Positions 7,923-15,788 of a stretch of 64,000 nucleotides of DNA are shown one piece after another (the first letter of the stretch is position 1; the number at the start of each line of letters is the position of its first letter). Source of the stretch: Tabrizicola aquatica (GTDB lineage Bacteria > Pseudomonadota > Alphaproteobacteria > Rhodobacterales > Rhodobacteraceae). Below the pieces are notes generated by a model. It was not told the origin of the DNA. It worked only from the letters and a program-made list of their open reading frames with translations, and searched no databases. A program made the position numbers and the translations under genes. Where the stretch lies: assembly GCF_002900975.1 (NCBI RefSeq), contig NZ_PJON01000003.1:372001-436000 (forward strand). The letters are read 5' to 3'.

Positions 7923-8631
7923 CGCGCTCTCCGATCCGGGCCATTTCGGCGGTGAAGGCAGGCAGGACCTGCGCGGGAGGGCCGTCCAGAGCGATCCGCC
8001 CGGCCTCCAGCCAGAGGACCCGGTCGCAGTCCGAAAGCGCTTCGGGATCATGGGTGATGGTGACCAGCCGCTGCGGCAGGGCGGCAAGCCGGCGTGCCAG
8101 CCGGGCCTGGGTCGGCAGGTCAAGGCCGGCAAAGGGTTCGTCCAGAAGGATCGTGCGCGGCTGCATCAGCAGAACGGCCAGCAGGCACAGATAATGCCGC
8201 TGCCCCTGGCTTAGGGTCGAGACCGGAGCCTGCGCCCAATGGCTGCGCCCTTCCTCGGCCAGGCACCGATGCGCGCGTTCCAGCGCCTGGGGCTGGGGCA
8301 GCCCCTGCTGGACCAGACCGAAGGCCAGTTCCTCCTCGACCGTGGGGAACAGGATCTGGTGGTCGGGGTTCTGGAACAGGATGCCAAGGTTGCCAAGCGC
8401 GGCCTTGCGGTCGGCGAAGGGATCCGCGCCCTCGACCCGGACGCGGCCCGCGTCAGGCGCGACAAGCCCCGCGATAAGCCGCAAAAGCGTGGTCTTGCCC
8501 GAGCCATTGCGGCCCAGAATCCCGATCCGCGCTTCGGTCAAAGTCAGAGAGAGGTCGTCAAGCACAACCCGCCCGCCTAGCCGGACCGTGGCTTGGTCAA
8601 GCCAGATGCCAGAGGGGGCATGGTCGGACAT
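7897..8631 (-). CDS. bioM: ECF transporter ATPase BioM
   Basis: ABC-type ATPase of 244 aa. Motifs in order: Walker A GRNGSGKTT (about 35-43), Q-loop FQNPDHQ (about 85-91), signature LSQGQ, Walker B ILLDEPFAGLD and switch ITHD. The FQNPDHQILFPTVEEELAFG stretch is typical of CbiO/BioM-type ECF ATPases. First gene of bioMNY. I looked for a BioR-type TTATA-rich palindrome in the 128 bases upstream and found none, so its control is not evident from sequence. Confidence 0.92.
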   Translation of the reverse strand: MSDHAPSGIWLDQATVRLGGRVVLDDLSLTLTEARIGILGRNGSGKTTLLRLIAGLVAPDAGRVRVEGADPFADRKAALGNLGILFQNPDHQILFPTVEEELAFGLVQQGLPQPQALERAHRCLAEEGRSHWAQAPVSTLSQGQRHYLCLLAVLLMQPRTILLDEPFAGLDLPTQARLARRLAALPQRLVTITHDPEALSDCDRVLWLEAGRIALDGPPAQVLPAFTAEMARIGERDADADLAG

Positions 8632-8759
8632 CGGCAGCCTTTCGCGAAGGGACGCGCCCTTCTAGCGGCTGGCTGCCGGGGAGGAAAGCCTTGGCGTCTG
8701 GTGCAGATGCCCCCCGCCGCCCGACGAGGGCACGCGGGGGGCAGGGGGCACCCTCTGGA

Positions 8760-9020
8760 TCAGCAGGGCGCGATGAAGCGACGCCCGTACTGATCGCGGT
8801 AGTAGCAATCCCCGCGCGACGGCGCCGGGCCCAGCAGCTGCGAGCCGACGATGCCCACGACGGCACCCACCGCCGCGCCCTTTTCACGGTCCGAATCCGA
8901 GGACACGGCGGCACCGACGGCAGCCCCGCCGACTGCGCCCAGGGCGGCGTTCTGCTCGGCCGGGGTGCAGGCGGCAAGCGCCAGGGGAAGAAGGGGAAGG
9001 GCAAGAAGGAAACGGGTCAT
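8760..9020 (-). CDS. Small glycine-zipper lipoprotein
   Basis: Protein of 86 aa with a lipoprotein signal ending in the lipobox LAAC (Cys18), then two Gly/Ala-rich segments (AALGAVGGAAVGAAV and KGAAVGAVVGIVG) of the glycine-zipper/YMGG type, and a short C-terminus with DCYYRDQYGRRFIAPC. Predicted to be an outer-membrane-anchored lipoprotein. GGAGA seven bases before the ATG supports the start. Such proteins are common in Rhodobacteraceae; the function is unknown, perhaps envelope integrity. The two late cysteines (CYY and the last residue) could form a disulfide. Confidence 0.75.
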   Translation of the reverse strand: MTRFLLALPLLPLALAACTPAEQNAALGAVGGAAVGAAVSSDSDREKGAAVGAVVGIVGSQLLGPAPSRGDCYYRDQYGRRFIAPC

Positions 9021-9133
9021 GGGATTCTCCGCAAGGATGGTGTTTGCGCAGTATAACCCCGGATCCTGCCGGCGGTTCCCCCAAGGCTGACCGGCTGCGG
9101 CTTTCCGCCAAGCGGCACGGGGAAATCCGCCGA

Positions 9134-10288
9134 TCAGAACCCGCCCAACCCGCCGCCGTGCTGGCGGGCAAAGGCCAGCGCCCGGTCATAGGCCGGCCGC
9201 ATCTCGGGGTTCAGAAGCGGTCGCTGCGCCGCGACCTGGTAAACATGGCCGGGGGTCACGTTCGCCTCGTTCAGAAGCGCGCCGTCGTCGGTCAGGAACA
9301 CGTCCCAGCCGATGATGCCATGGCCCGGAAAGCACAAGTGGCCCTCGCGGCACATCTCGACCGCACGGGACCAGTCGGGCAGGGTGGTGCCCAGGAAGGG
9401 CCGCTCCGGATCGTGGCCGTGGGTCATGTCGGCCGACAAGGGATCGCGCAGGCTGCGCAGCTTGACGATCTTGCCGTCGGCCACGTCGACCAGACCCCAG
9501 ATCCGCAGATCGAAAGCGTCACCGTCATGCATCGCGGTCTTGGCGGGCAGGCGGATCACGGCATACCACGGCTCGATCCCGCGGTCGGTCCAAAGCGTCA
9601 CGATCCGGACCGAGGCCATGGCCTGCCCGGTATGGGACCGGATCGACGATGCGCATTGGTAGAAGTCCTGGAACAGATAGCCCTGGCCCCAGTCGCGGGC
9701 GATCTCGGCCGCAAGGGCCGGGATCGGCGCCGTGGTCCCGGTCAGGAAGCGCACGGTTCCGGGGTCGGCAAGGCCCTCGATCACCGCCGCCCCCCGGGCA
9801 AAGCTGTCGGCGCGGGGTTTGCCGAAGGTGGGCAGGTTCCGCGCCTCTCCGAGAAAGGCGGCCAGCGCGGCCGGAGTTTCCAGCACCGCAAGTCCCGGCA
9901 GGTCGGGCAGGGCCGCCGCGCCGGGGGGCTGCCAGACCGCCCGCGTCCGCGACACCGGCAGGCCGCGCGACCGCAACAGCGCCTCGGTCGCCAGCTTGTC
10001 GTTCATCACCGCGTCCGCCAGCCCCCGCACGGGCATCTTCAGCGAGGCGTTGAAGGCCCGCATCCGGCGGTTCGGGATGAAACCCTTCAGGAAGGCCCGT
10101 CCCCGGTCCTTCCGCCACAGGGCATAGGTGAAGTACTCCTCGGGCCGGACCCCCTTGCCCGCGACTGCCAGGCCCACCAGATGCAGCGCCTGACGCCAGG
10201 GGCTTGGCCCGCCCTTGGCCGCCAGGTCGTTGATCGCCCCCATGATGTCATAGGTGCCGGCTTCGGCGGTCTCGCCCAGGAAGGACAT
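9134..10288 (-). CDS. ATP-grasp protein (sugar-transfer-associated type)
   Basis: Protein of 384 aa resembling the sugar-transfer-associated ATP-grasp family. An N-terminal helical part with a basic patch (GFIPNRRMRAFN) precedes a lysine (MNDKLATEALLRSRGLPV, about 95-112) and a C-terminal metal/ATP site pattern (GWDVFLTDDGALLNEANVTPGH, about 328-349), where DVF and LNEAN carry the usual acidic ligands. It begins one base after the upstream aminotransferase gene ends, so the two are one operon. The family probably ligates a carboxylate to an amine or similar group; the substrate is unknown and no polysaccharide genes are nearby. Confidence 0.68.
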   Translation of the reverse strand: MSFLGETAEAGTYDIMGAINDLAAKGGPSPWRQALHLVGLAVAGKGVRPEEYFTYALWRKDRGRAFLKGFIPNRRMRAFNASLKMPVRGLADAVMNDKLATEALLRSRGLPVSRTRAVWQPPGAAALPDLPGLAVLETPAALAAFLGEARNLPTFGKPRADSFARGAAVIEGLADPGTVRFLTGTTAPIPALAAEIARDWGQGYLFQDFYQCASSIRSHTGQAMASVRIVTLWTDRGIEPWYAVIRLPAKTAMHDGDAFDLRIWGLVDVADGKIVKLRSLRDPLSADMTHGHDPERPFLGTTLPDWSRAVEMCREGHLCFPGHGIIGWDVFLTDDGALLNEANVTPGHVYQVAAQRPLLNPEMRPAYDRALAFARQHGGGLGGF

Positions 10289-10289
10289 G

Positions 10290-11567
10290 TCAGCCCTGAC
10301 GGGCGGCGGCGACCGAGGCTTCCAGGATTTCCATCGCCTCGGCGAAATGCGCGTCGGGGATGGTGATCGGGGCCAGGAAGCGGATCACGTTGCCGTAAAC
10401 CCCGCAGGTCAAGAGGATCAGGCCGCGCTTCTGCGCCTCCAGCCGGACGCGGCCGGTGAAGCCGGCATCGGGTTCCTTGGTTCCGGGCTGGCCGAACTCG
10501 ACCGCGACCATGAAGCCCGGGCCGCGGATATCGATGATCTCGGGCGTGGTGGCGCGCAGACCCTCCAGCCGCTGCTTCAGCCGGCTGCCCAGTTCATTGG
10601 CACGGGCGCAGAGGTCCTCTTCCTCGATCACGTCCAGCACCGCGTTGGCGGCGGCAATCCCAAGCGGGTTGCCGGCATAGGTGCCACCCAGACCGCCCGG
10701 GTTGGCGGCATCCATCAACTCGGCCTTGCCGGTGACGGCGGCCAGTGGCAGGCCTCCGGCCAGGCCCTTGGCCATGGTGGTCAGGTCAGCAGCCACGCCA
10801 TGCATCTGCATCGCGAACAGGTTCCCGGTGCGGGCGAAACCGGTCTGCACCTCGTCGGCGATCATCACGATGCCATGCTTGTCGCACAGGGCACGGATCG
10901 CCTTCACCAGATCGGTCGGGGCCGGGTAGAACCCACCTTCGCCCTGCACCGGTTCGAAGATGATCGCGGCGACGCGGGCCGGGTCGAGGTCGGCCTTGAA
11001 CAGCTTCTCGATCCCCGCCATCGCATCCTTGGTCGAGATGCCATGCGGGTCCATCGGGAAGGGGACGTGGAACACATCCGGCATCATCGCGCCGAAGCCC
11101 TTCTTGTAGGGCTCGACCTTGCCGGTCAGCGACATGCCCATGAAGGTCCGGCCGTGGAAGCTGCCGCCGAACGCGATGACCGCGTTGCGCCCCGTGGCGA
11201 TGCGGGCGATCTTGACCGCGTTCTCGCAGGCCTCGGCGCCCGTCGTCACGAAGATCGTCTTCTTCTTGAAATCGCCCGGCACCTTTTCGTTCAGACGCTC
11301 GGCCAGGCGGATGTAATTCTCATACGGCATGACCTGATGGCAGGTATGGGTGAACTTCGCCATCTGCGCGGCCACGGCGGCCATCACCTTGGGGTGGCAG
11401 TGCCCGGTGTTCACCACCGCGATCCCGGCGGCAAAGTCGATGTAGCGGTTGCCCTCGATATCCCAGACTTCCGAGTTCAGCGCCCGATCCGCGTAGATCT
11501 GGGTCATCATCCCCACCCCGCGCGAGATGGCATCGTCGCGGCGCTTGGCTACTTCGGCGTTCAGCAT
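10290..11567 (-). CDS. gabT: 4-aminobutyrate aminotransferase-like enzyme
   Basis: Class III PLP-dependent aminotransferase of 425 aa, most like 4-aminobutyrate-2-oxoglutarate transaminase. Family features: HTCHQVMPYENYI (about 67-79), TTGAEACENAVKIAR (about 102-116), FEPVQGEGGFYPAP, the cofactor-holding DEVQTGFARTG, and the PLP lysine in TMAKGLAGGLPL. GGGAG is nine bases before the ATG at 11567. No succinate-semialdehyde dehydrogenase gene lies next to it; instead it is followed by the ATP-grasp gene. It is divergent from dprA. GABA as substrate is the likely reading, but related omega-amino acids cannot be excluded. Confidence 0.82.
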   Translation of the reverse strand: MLNAEVAKRRDDAISRGVGMMTQIYADRALNSEVWDIEGNRYIDFAAGIAVVNTGHCHPKVMAAVAAQMAKFTHTCHQVMPYENYIRLAERLNEKVPGDFKKKTIFVTTGAEACENAVKIARIATGRNAVIAFGGSFHGRTFMGMSLTGKVEPYKKGFGAMMPDVFHVPFPMDPHGISTKDAMAGIEKLFKADLDPARVAAIIFEPVQGEGGFYPAPTDLVKAIRALCDKHGIVMIADEVQTGFARTGNLFAMQMHGVAADLTTMAKGLAGGLPLAAVTGKAELMDAANPGGLGGTYAGNPLGIAAANAVLDVIEEEDLCARANELGSRLKQRLEGLRATTPEIIDIRGPGFMVAVEFGQPGTKEPDAGFTGRVRLEAQKRGLILLTCGVYGNVIRFLAPITIPDAHFAEAMEILEASVAAARQG

Positions 11568-11614
11568 GGTCTTGCTCCCAGAATCTTCGCGGCGCGGGCC
11601 TGCGCCTTTCCGGC

Positions 11615-11626
11615 ATTTGATCAAAT
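11615..11626. promoter_or_regulatory. Palindrome upstream of the aminotransferase gene
   Basis: ATTTGATCAAAT is a perfect 12-bp palindrome 48 to 59 bases before the gabT start, in the gabT/dprA divergent gap. It could be an operator for the aminotransferase operon. No matching regulator gene is adjacent. Confidence 0.3.
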
Positions 11627-11715
11627 AACGCGACCCTGTTCAATCCTGATCGCGATTCAGCATTCGTTAACCTTGCCCGGTGCAGGCTTCGAATCGCGAA
11701 CGAGGCGAGGTGTCG

Positions 11716-12861
11716 ATGGACGGGCAACTTTCGAACCCCACTCTCCCCAGGACGGAGGATGACCGTCTTGACCGGCTGCGCCTTGTCCGTTCGCGCCGGG
11801 TGGGGGCGGTGACCTATCACCGGCTGATGGCGGAACATGGCACCGCCCGCGCGGCGCTGGATGCGTTGCCGGGGATCGCCCGCGCCGCCGGGGTCGAGGA
11901 GTATGAGGTCTGCCCCCTTGGCGTCGTCCAGGCCGAGTTGAAGGCCGGCCGCGCGCTGGGGGCCCGGCTTCTGGTGCATGGCGAGGCCGATTATCCCCAG
12001 GCTTTGGCCCAGATTGCCGATGCGCCCCCGGTCCTTTGGGTGCTGGGCGACGTGGCGCTGTTGAACCGGCCGCTGGTGGCGCTGGTCGGGGCGCGCAATG
12101 CCTCGTCCCTGGGCGTGCGGATGGCGCGGCGGCTGGGGCAGGGGTTGGCTGAGACTGGGTTCACCGTGGTCTCCGGCCTGGCGCGCGGCATCGACGCCGC
12201 CGCGCATGAGGCGGCGCTGGAGGGTGAGGGTCGCACGATCGCCGTGATGGCCGGTGGGGTCGATGTGATCTATCCGCCGGAAAACGCAGCCCTGGCGCAG
12301 GCGATTGCCGACAAAGCCTGCAGGATCAGCGAACATCCCCCCGGCCTGGTGCCGCAGGCGCGCCATTTTCCCCTGCGCAACCGCATCGTCGCCGGGATGT
12401 CGCGCGCCGTCGTCGTGGTCGAGGCTGCGGCAAAGTCGGGCAGCCTGATCACCGCCCGCGCCGCGCTGGATTACGGACGCGAGGTGATGGCGGTGCCAGG
12501 CCACCCGTTCGACGCTCGGGCTTCGGGCTGCAACGGGCTGATCCGGGACGGCGCGCTTCTGGTCCGGGGTCCCGCCGACGTGGCCGAGGCGCTGGGCACG
12601 ACCACGCGCCCCGAGCCGGAGTTGCGCGTGCCGCCGCAACCGCCCTTGCCCGGACCGCAGGCCCCGCAGCGCCCGCTGAAGGATGTGGCCCTTCTTCATT
12701 CGATGATCTTGGCCCGACTTGGCCCCAGTCCCTTGGCCGAAGACCAGCTGGTGCGCGACCTGAACGTCACCCCCGCCCAGATCGCGCCCGAACTCCTTAG
12801 CCTGGAGCTTGACGGCCGGATTGCGCGCCAGCCGGGGGGGCTTTTGGCCCGGGTCGATTGA
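11716..12861 (+). CDS. dprA: DNA-processing protein DprA
   Basis: Single-strand-DNA-binding protein that loads RecA during natural transformation. The 381-aa sequence has an N-terminal helical region, the extended Rossmann core (LVGARNASSLGVRMARRLGQ, about 118-137; VVSGLARGIDAAAHEAAL, about 145-162; HFPLRNRIVAGMS, about 217-229; EAAAKSGSLITAR, about 236-248) and a C-terminal winged-helix segment after a proline-rich linker. The ATG at 11716 with GAGG upstream is preferred to the one at 11680. topA follows after a 138-base gap, a common dprA-topA pairing. Hairpins lie just past its stop. Confidence 0.93.
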   Translation: MDGQLSNPTLPRTEDDRLDRLRLVRSRRVGAVTYHRLMAEHGTARAALDALPGIARAAGVEEYEVCPLGVVQAELKAGRALGARLLVHGEADYPQALAQIADAPPVLWVLGDVALLNRPLVALVGARNASSLGVRMARRLGQGLAETGFTVVSGLARGIDAAAHEAALEGEGRTIAVMAGGVDVIYPPENAALAQAIADKACRISEHPPGLVPQARHFPLRNRIVAGMSRAVVVVEAAAKSGSLITARAALDYGREVMAVPGHPFDARASGCNGLIRDGALLVRGPADVAEALGTTTRPEPELRVPPQPPLPGPQAPQRPLKDVALLHSMILARLGPSPLAEDQLVRDLNVTPAQIAPELLSLELDGRIARQPGGLLARVD

Positions 12862-12912
12862 TTTTCATGCGAAAATCAAGGCTTTGGTGGGCCGACGGGC
12901 AGTCCCGTCGGC
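12858..12912. terminator. Two hairpins between dprA and topA
   Basis: TTGATTTTC (12858-12866, covering the dprA stop) pairs perfectly with GAAAATCAA (12871-12879). A second perfect 9-bp stem, GCCGACGGG (12891-12899) with CCCGTCGGC (12904-12912), follows. Neither has a clear T-run, so they may be attenuators or RNA-end stabilisers more than classical terminators. Confidence 0.45.
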
Positions 12913-12999
12913 AGATGCCCTGCACCGCCCGTTGACAACGCCGCCGCTTCGCCCACATGGTGCCCCGCCATTCTTGGGCCGGGAGCTTTCGGGAAAATC

Positions 13000-15591
13000 A
13001 TGCCAGTCGTCGTCGTCGAATCCCCCGCCAAGGCCAAGACAATCAACAAATATCTTGGCCCGGACTTCACCGTCCTCGCGTCTTACGGCCATGTCCGCGA
13101 TCTGCCGGCCAAGGATGGGTCGGTCGACACCGAACACGGGTTCGAGATGCTGTGGGAGGTCGCGCCCGAGTCGAAAAAGCACATCCGCGCCATCACCGAG
13201 GCGCTGAAAACCGACGACACACTGATCCTTGCCACTGACCCCGATCGCGAGGGCGAGGCGATTAGCTGGCATCTGCGCGAGGCGCTCGCCTCCAGCCTGA
13301 AGAAAGGCAAGAAAGTCGCCCGCGTCACCTTCAACGCCATCACCAAAGACGCGGTGACCAAGGCGATGAAGGAACCGCGCGAGGTCGACCAGGCTTTGGT
13401 CGACGCCTACCTTGCCCGCCGCGCGCTGGACTATCTGGTGGGCTTCACCCTCTCGCCAGTCCTGTGGCGCAAGCTGCCCGGTGCAAAATCCGCGGGCCGC
13501 GTGCAATCCGTCTGCCTGCGGCTGATCGTCGAGCGCGAGATGGAGATCGAGGCGTTCAAGGCCCAGGAATACTGGACGGTGAAAGCGGTGTTCCGCACGC
13601 CGCGCGGGCAGGAGTTTGAGGCCGGCCTGGTCACCCTGGGTGGCAAGAAATTGCAGAAATTCGACATCCCGACGGCTACGGCGGCCGATCTGGCGGTGTC
13701 GGCTTGCACTTCTCGAACATTCTCGGTTGCAGCGGTGGAATCGAAACCCGCCACCCGGAACCCCTGGCCGCCCTTCATGACCTCGACCCTGCAGCAAGAG
13801 GCAAGCCGCAAGTACGGGATGGGGGCCAAGCAGTGCATGAACGCAGCCCAGCGGCTGTATGAGGCTGGCTATATCACCTATATGCGGACCGATGGCATCG
13901 ACATGGCCCCCGAGGCGGTGATGGCGACGCGGGACGAGATCAAACGGCGGTTCGGGGCGGATTACGTGCCCGACAGCCCGCGCATGTACAAGAACAAGGC
14001 CAAGAACGCGCAGGAAGCCCACGAGTGCATCCGTCCGACCGACATGGGCCTTGGGCCCGAGAAGATCCGGGTCGAGGAGGACCAGCGCAAGCTCTACGAC
14101 CTGATCTGGAAACGCACGATCTCCAGCCAGATGGCGGCGGCACGGCTGGAGCGGACGGCGGTCGATCTTGCCTCGCCGGACGGCCAGGTGGCATTTCGGG
14201 CGAACGGGCAGGTGGTGCTGTTTGACGGCTACCTGAAAGTCTACGATCAGGGCCGCGACGACGAGGACGACGAGGAAGGTCGTCTGCCGCAGGTGATGCA
14301 GGGCGAGAAGGTGGACAAGGGTGCGGTGACGCCCGACCAGCACTTCACCCAACCCCCGCCGCGCTATACCGAGGCGACCTTGGTCAAGCGGATGGAGGAG
14401 TTGGGGATCGGGCGGCCGTCGACCTATGCCTCGATCCTGACGACGATCGTCGACCGGGAATATGTCCGCAAGGACAAGAACCGGCTGTTCCCCGAGGACA
14501 AGGGACGGCTGGTGACGGCCTTCCTGTCCAACTTCTTCCGCCGCTATGTGGAGTACGACTTCACCGCCGACCTTGAGGCGGAGCTGGACGATGTCTCGGC
14601 CGGCGACCGTGATTACAAGGACGTGCTGGCCCGTTTCTGGCGTGACTTCTCGGCGGCGGTGGCCGAGACCGCGGACCTGCGGATCGGCGAGGTTCTGGCG
14701 AAGCTGGACGACTTCCTGTCCCCCCACCTTTACCCGCCGCGCGCGGATGGCGGCGACCCGCGCGCCTGCCCGACCTGCGGGACGGGGCGGCTGCATCTGA
14801 AGACGGCGCGGTCGGGCGGGGCCTTCATCGGCTGCGGCAACTACCCCGAGTGCCGGTATACCCGGCCCATCGCGGGCGATGCGGAGAGCGTTGCCTCGGA
14901 CGGGCGGGTGCTGGGGCAGGATGAAAACGGGGTGGAGGTCAGCTTGCGGGCCGGCCGCTTCGGGCCCTATGTCCAGCGCGGAGAGGCGAGCGAGGCCACC
15001 CCCAAGCCCGACCGGGCGAGCCTGCCCAAGGGCTGGACGCCGGACAGCCTGAACCTGGAGCGGGCGTTGCAGCTGCTGTCGCTGCCGCGCGAGGTGGGCA
15101 AGCATCCCGAGGACGGGGTGCTGGTCGAGGCTGGGATCGGGCGGTTCGGTCCCTATGTGAAGCATGGCTCGGTCTACGCGAACCTGCCCGAGGTCGAGGA
15201 GGTGTTCTCGATCGGGATGAACCGGGCGGTGGAAGTGCTGGCCCAGAAGGCCAGCCGCGGGCGGGGACGGGGGGCGGCGGCGGAGCCGCTGCGGCTCTTG
15301 GGCACGCATCCCGACGGGGGCGAGGTCCAGGTCATGCCGGGGAAATACGGGCCCTATGTGAAGTGGGGCTCGGTCAACGCGACCCTGCCGAAGGGGGTGG
15401 AGCCGGAGGCGGTCACGCTGGAGGAGGCGCTGGTTCTGATCGCCGAGAAGGCTGGAAAGTCGGGCGGCAAGAAGAAGGCCGCGCCGAAGAAGGCGGCGGC
15501 AGCCAAGCCGGCGGCGAAGAAGGTGGCTGCCCCGAAGAAGGCCCCGGCGAAGAAGGCCGCACCGAAGAAGAAGGCCCCTGCGGCCGAGTAG
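13000..15591 (+). CDS. topA: DNA topoisomerase I
   Basis: Type IA topoisomerase that relaxes negative supercoils. The 863-aa protein starts with the Toprim domain (VVVESPAKAKTINKYLG; acidic DPDREGEAI, about 88-96), then the core with the catalytic tyrosine in GYITYMRTDG (about 291-300). A C-terminal zinc-ribbon-like motif CPTCGTG...CGNYPEC (about 589-623) is followed by repeated GRFGPYV/GKYGPYV segments and a tail rich in Lys, Ala and Pro that probably binds DNA non-specifically. A 72-base interspersed repeat begins at the base after the stop. Confidence 0.97.
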   Translation: MPVVVVESPAKAKTINKYLGPDFTVLASYGHVRDLPAKDGSVDTEHGFEMLWEVAPESKKHIRAITEALKTDDTLILATDPDREGEAISWHLREALASSLKKGKKVARVTFNAITKDAVTKAMKEPREVDQALVDAYLARRALDYLVGFTLSPVLWRKLPGAKSAGRVQSVCLRLIVEREMEIEAFKAQEYWTVKAVFRTPRGQEFEAGLVTLGGKKLQKFDIPTATAADLAVSACTSRTFSVAAVESKPATRNPWPPFMTSTLQQEASRKYGMGAKQCMNAAQRLYEAGYITYMRTDGIDMAPEAVMATRDEIKRRFGADYVPDSPRMYKNKAKNAQEAHECIRPTDMGLGPEKIRVEEDQRKLYDLIWKRTISSQMAAARLERTAVDLASPDGQVAFRANGQVVLFDGYLKVYDQGRDDEDDEEGRLPQVMQGEKVDKGAVTPDQHFTQPPPRYTEATLVKRMEELGIGRPSTYASILTTIVDREYVRKDKNRLFPEDKGRLVTAFLSNFFRRYVEYDFTADLEAELDDVSAGDRDYKDVLARFWRDFSAAVAETADLRIGEVLAKLDDFLSPHLYPPRADGGDPRACPTCGTGRLHLKTARSGGAFIGCGNYPECRYTRPIAGDAESVASDGRVLGQDENGVEVSLRAGRFGPYVQRGEASEATPKPDRASLPKGWTPDSLNLERALQLLSLPREVGKHPEDGVLVEAGIGRFGPYVKHGSVYANLPEVEEVFSIGMNRAVEVLAQKASRGRGRGAAAEPLRLLGTHPDGGEVQVMPGKYGPYVKWGSVNATLPKGVEPEAVTLEEALVLIAEKAGKSGGKKKAAPKKAAAAKPAAKKVAAPKKAPAKKAAPKKKAPAAE

Positions 15592-15663
15592 TGTCCACGG
15601 TGGACATTTCTGGAGTTTGCAGCAAGATCAAGGGGTTGGTCGTGGGCGTTAGGGATTTCTTAA
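15592..15663 (+). repeat. 72-base interspersed repeat, copy 1
   Basis: Starts with the palindrome TGTCCACGGTGGACA immediately after the topA stop, continues through a 24-base variable middle, and ends with a 30-base conserved block (GGTTGGTCG...TTTCTTAA). The second copy is at 54343-54414: first 18 bases identical, last 30 bases 26/30 identical, same spacing. The end of this copy forms an 8-bp hairpin with the bases beyond (GGGCGTTA and TAACGCCC). Confidence 0.6.
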
Positions 15664-15728
15664 CGCCCTGACATCCGCGATGGTCGAGGCCGGGCGACCT
15701 GGGCTGACATCCGAGTGGACGGGCGCGA

Positions 15729-15787
15729 CCGGGAGCAAATCTTTTCGAAAAGATTTGCCAAAAGTTTTCGAAAACTTTTGGTCCCGG
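15729..15787. repeat. Double-palindrome element 1 (3' of choV)
   Basis: Two perfect palindromes lie back to back: 24 bp at 15735-15758 (core CTTTTCGAAAAG) and 22 bp at 15759-15780 (core AGTTTTCGAAAACT). Both are enclosed by the inverted pair CCGGGA (15729-15734) and TCCCGG (15782-15787). One base separates the element from the choV stop codon. Similar elements occur at 31228-31277 and 39208-39267. Likely a bidirectional terminator or 3'-end stabiliser between the convergent topA and choV. Confidence 0.6.
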
Positions 15788-15788
15788 C

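Noticed and set aside
8632-8759. BioR or BirA operator upstream of bioM
   Set aside because: No TTATA-type palindrome or other convincing operator found in this gap.
12865-15309. Long minus-strand open frame (814 aa) opposite topA
   Set aside because: Topoisomerase I motifs on the plus strand are unambiguous; the minus frame is an antisense shadow produced by high GC third positions.
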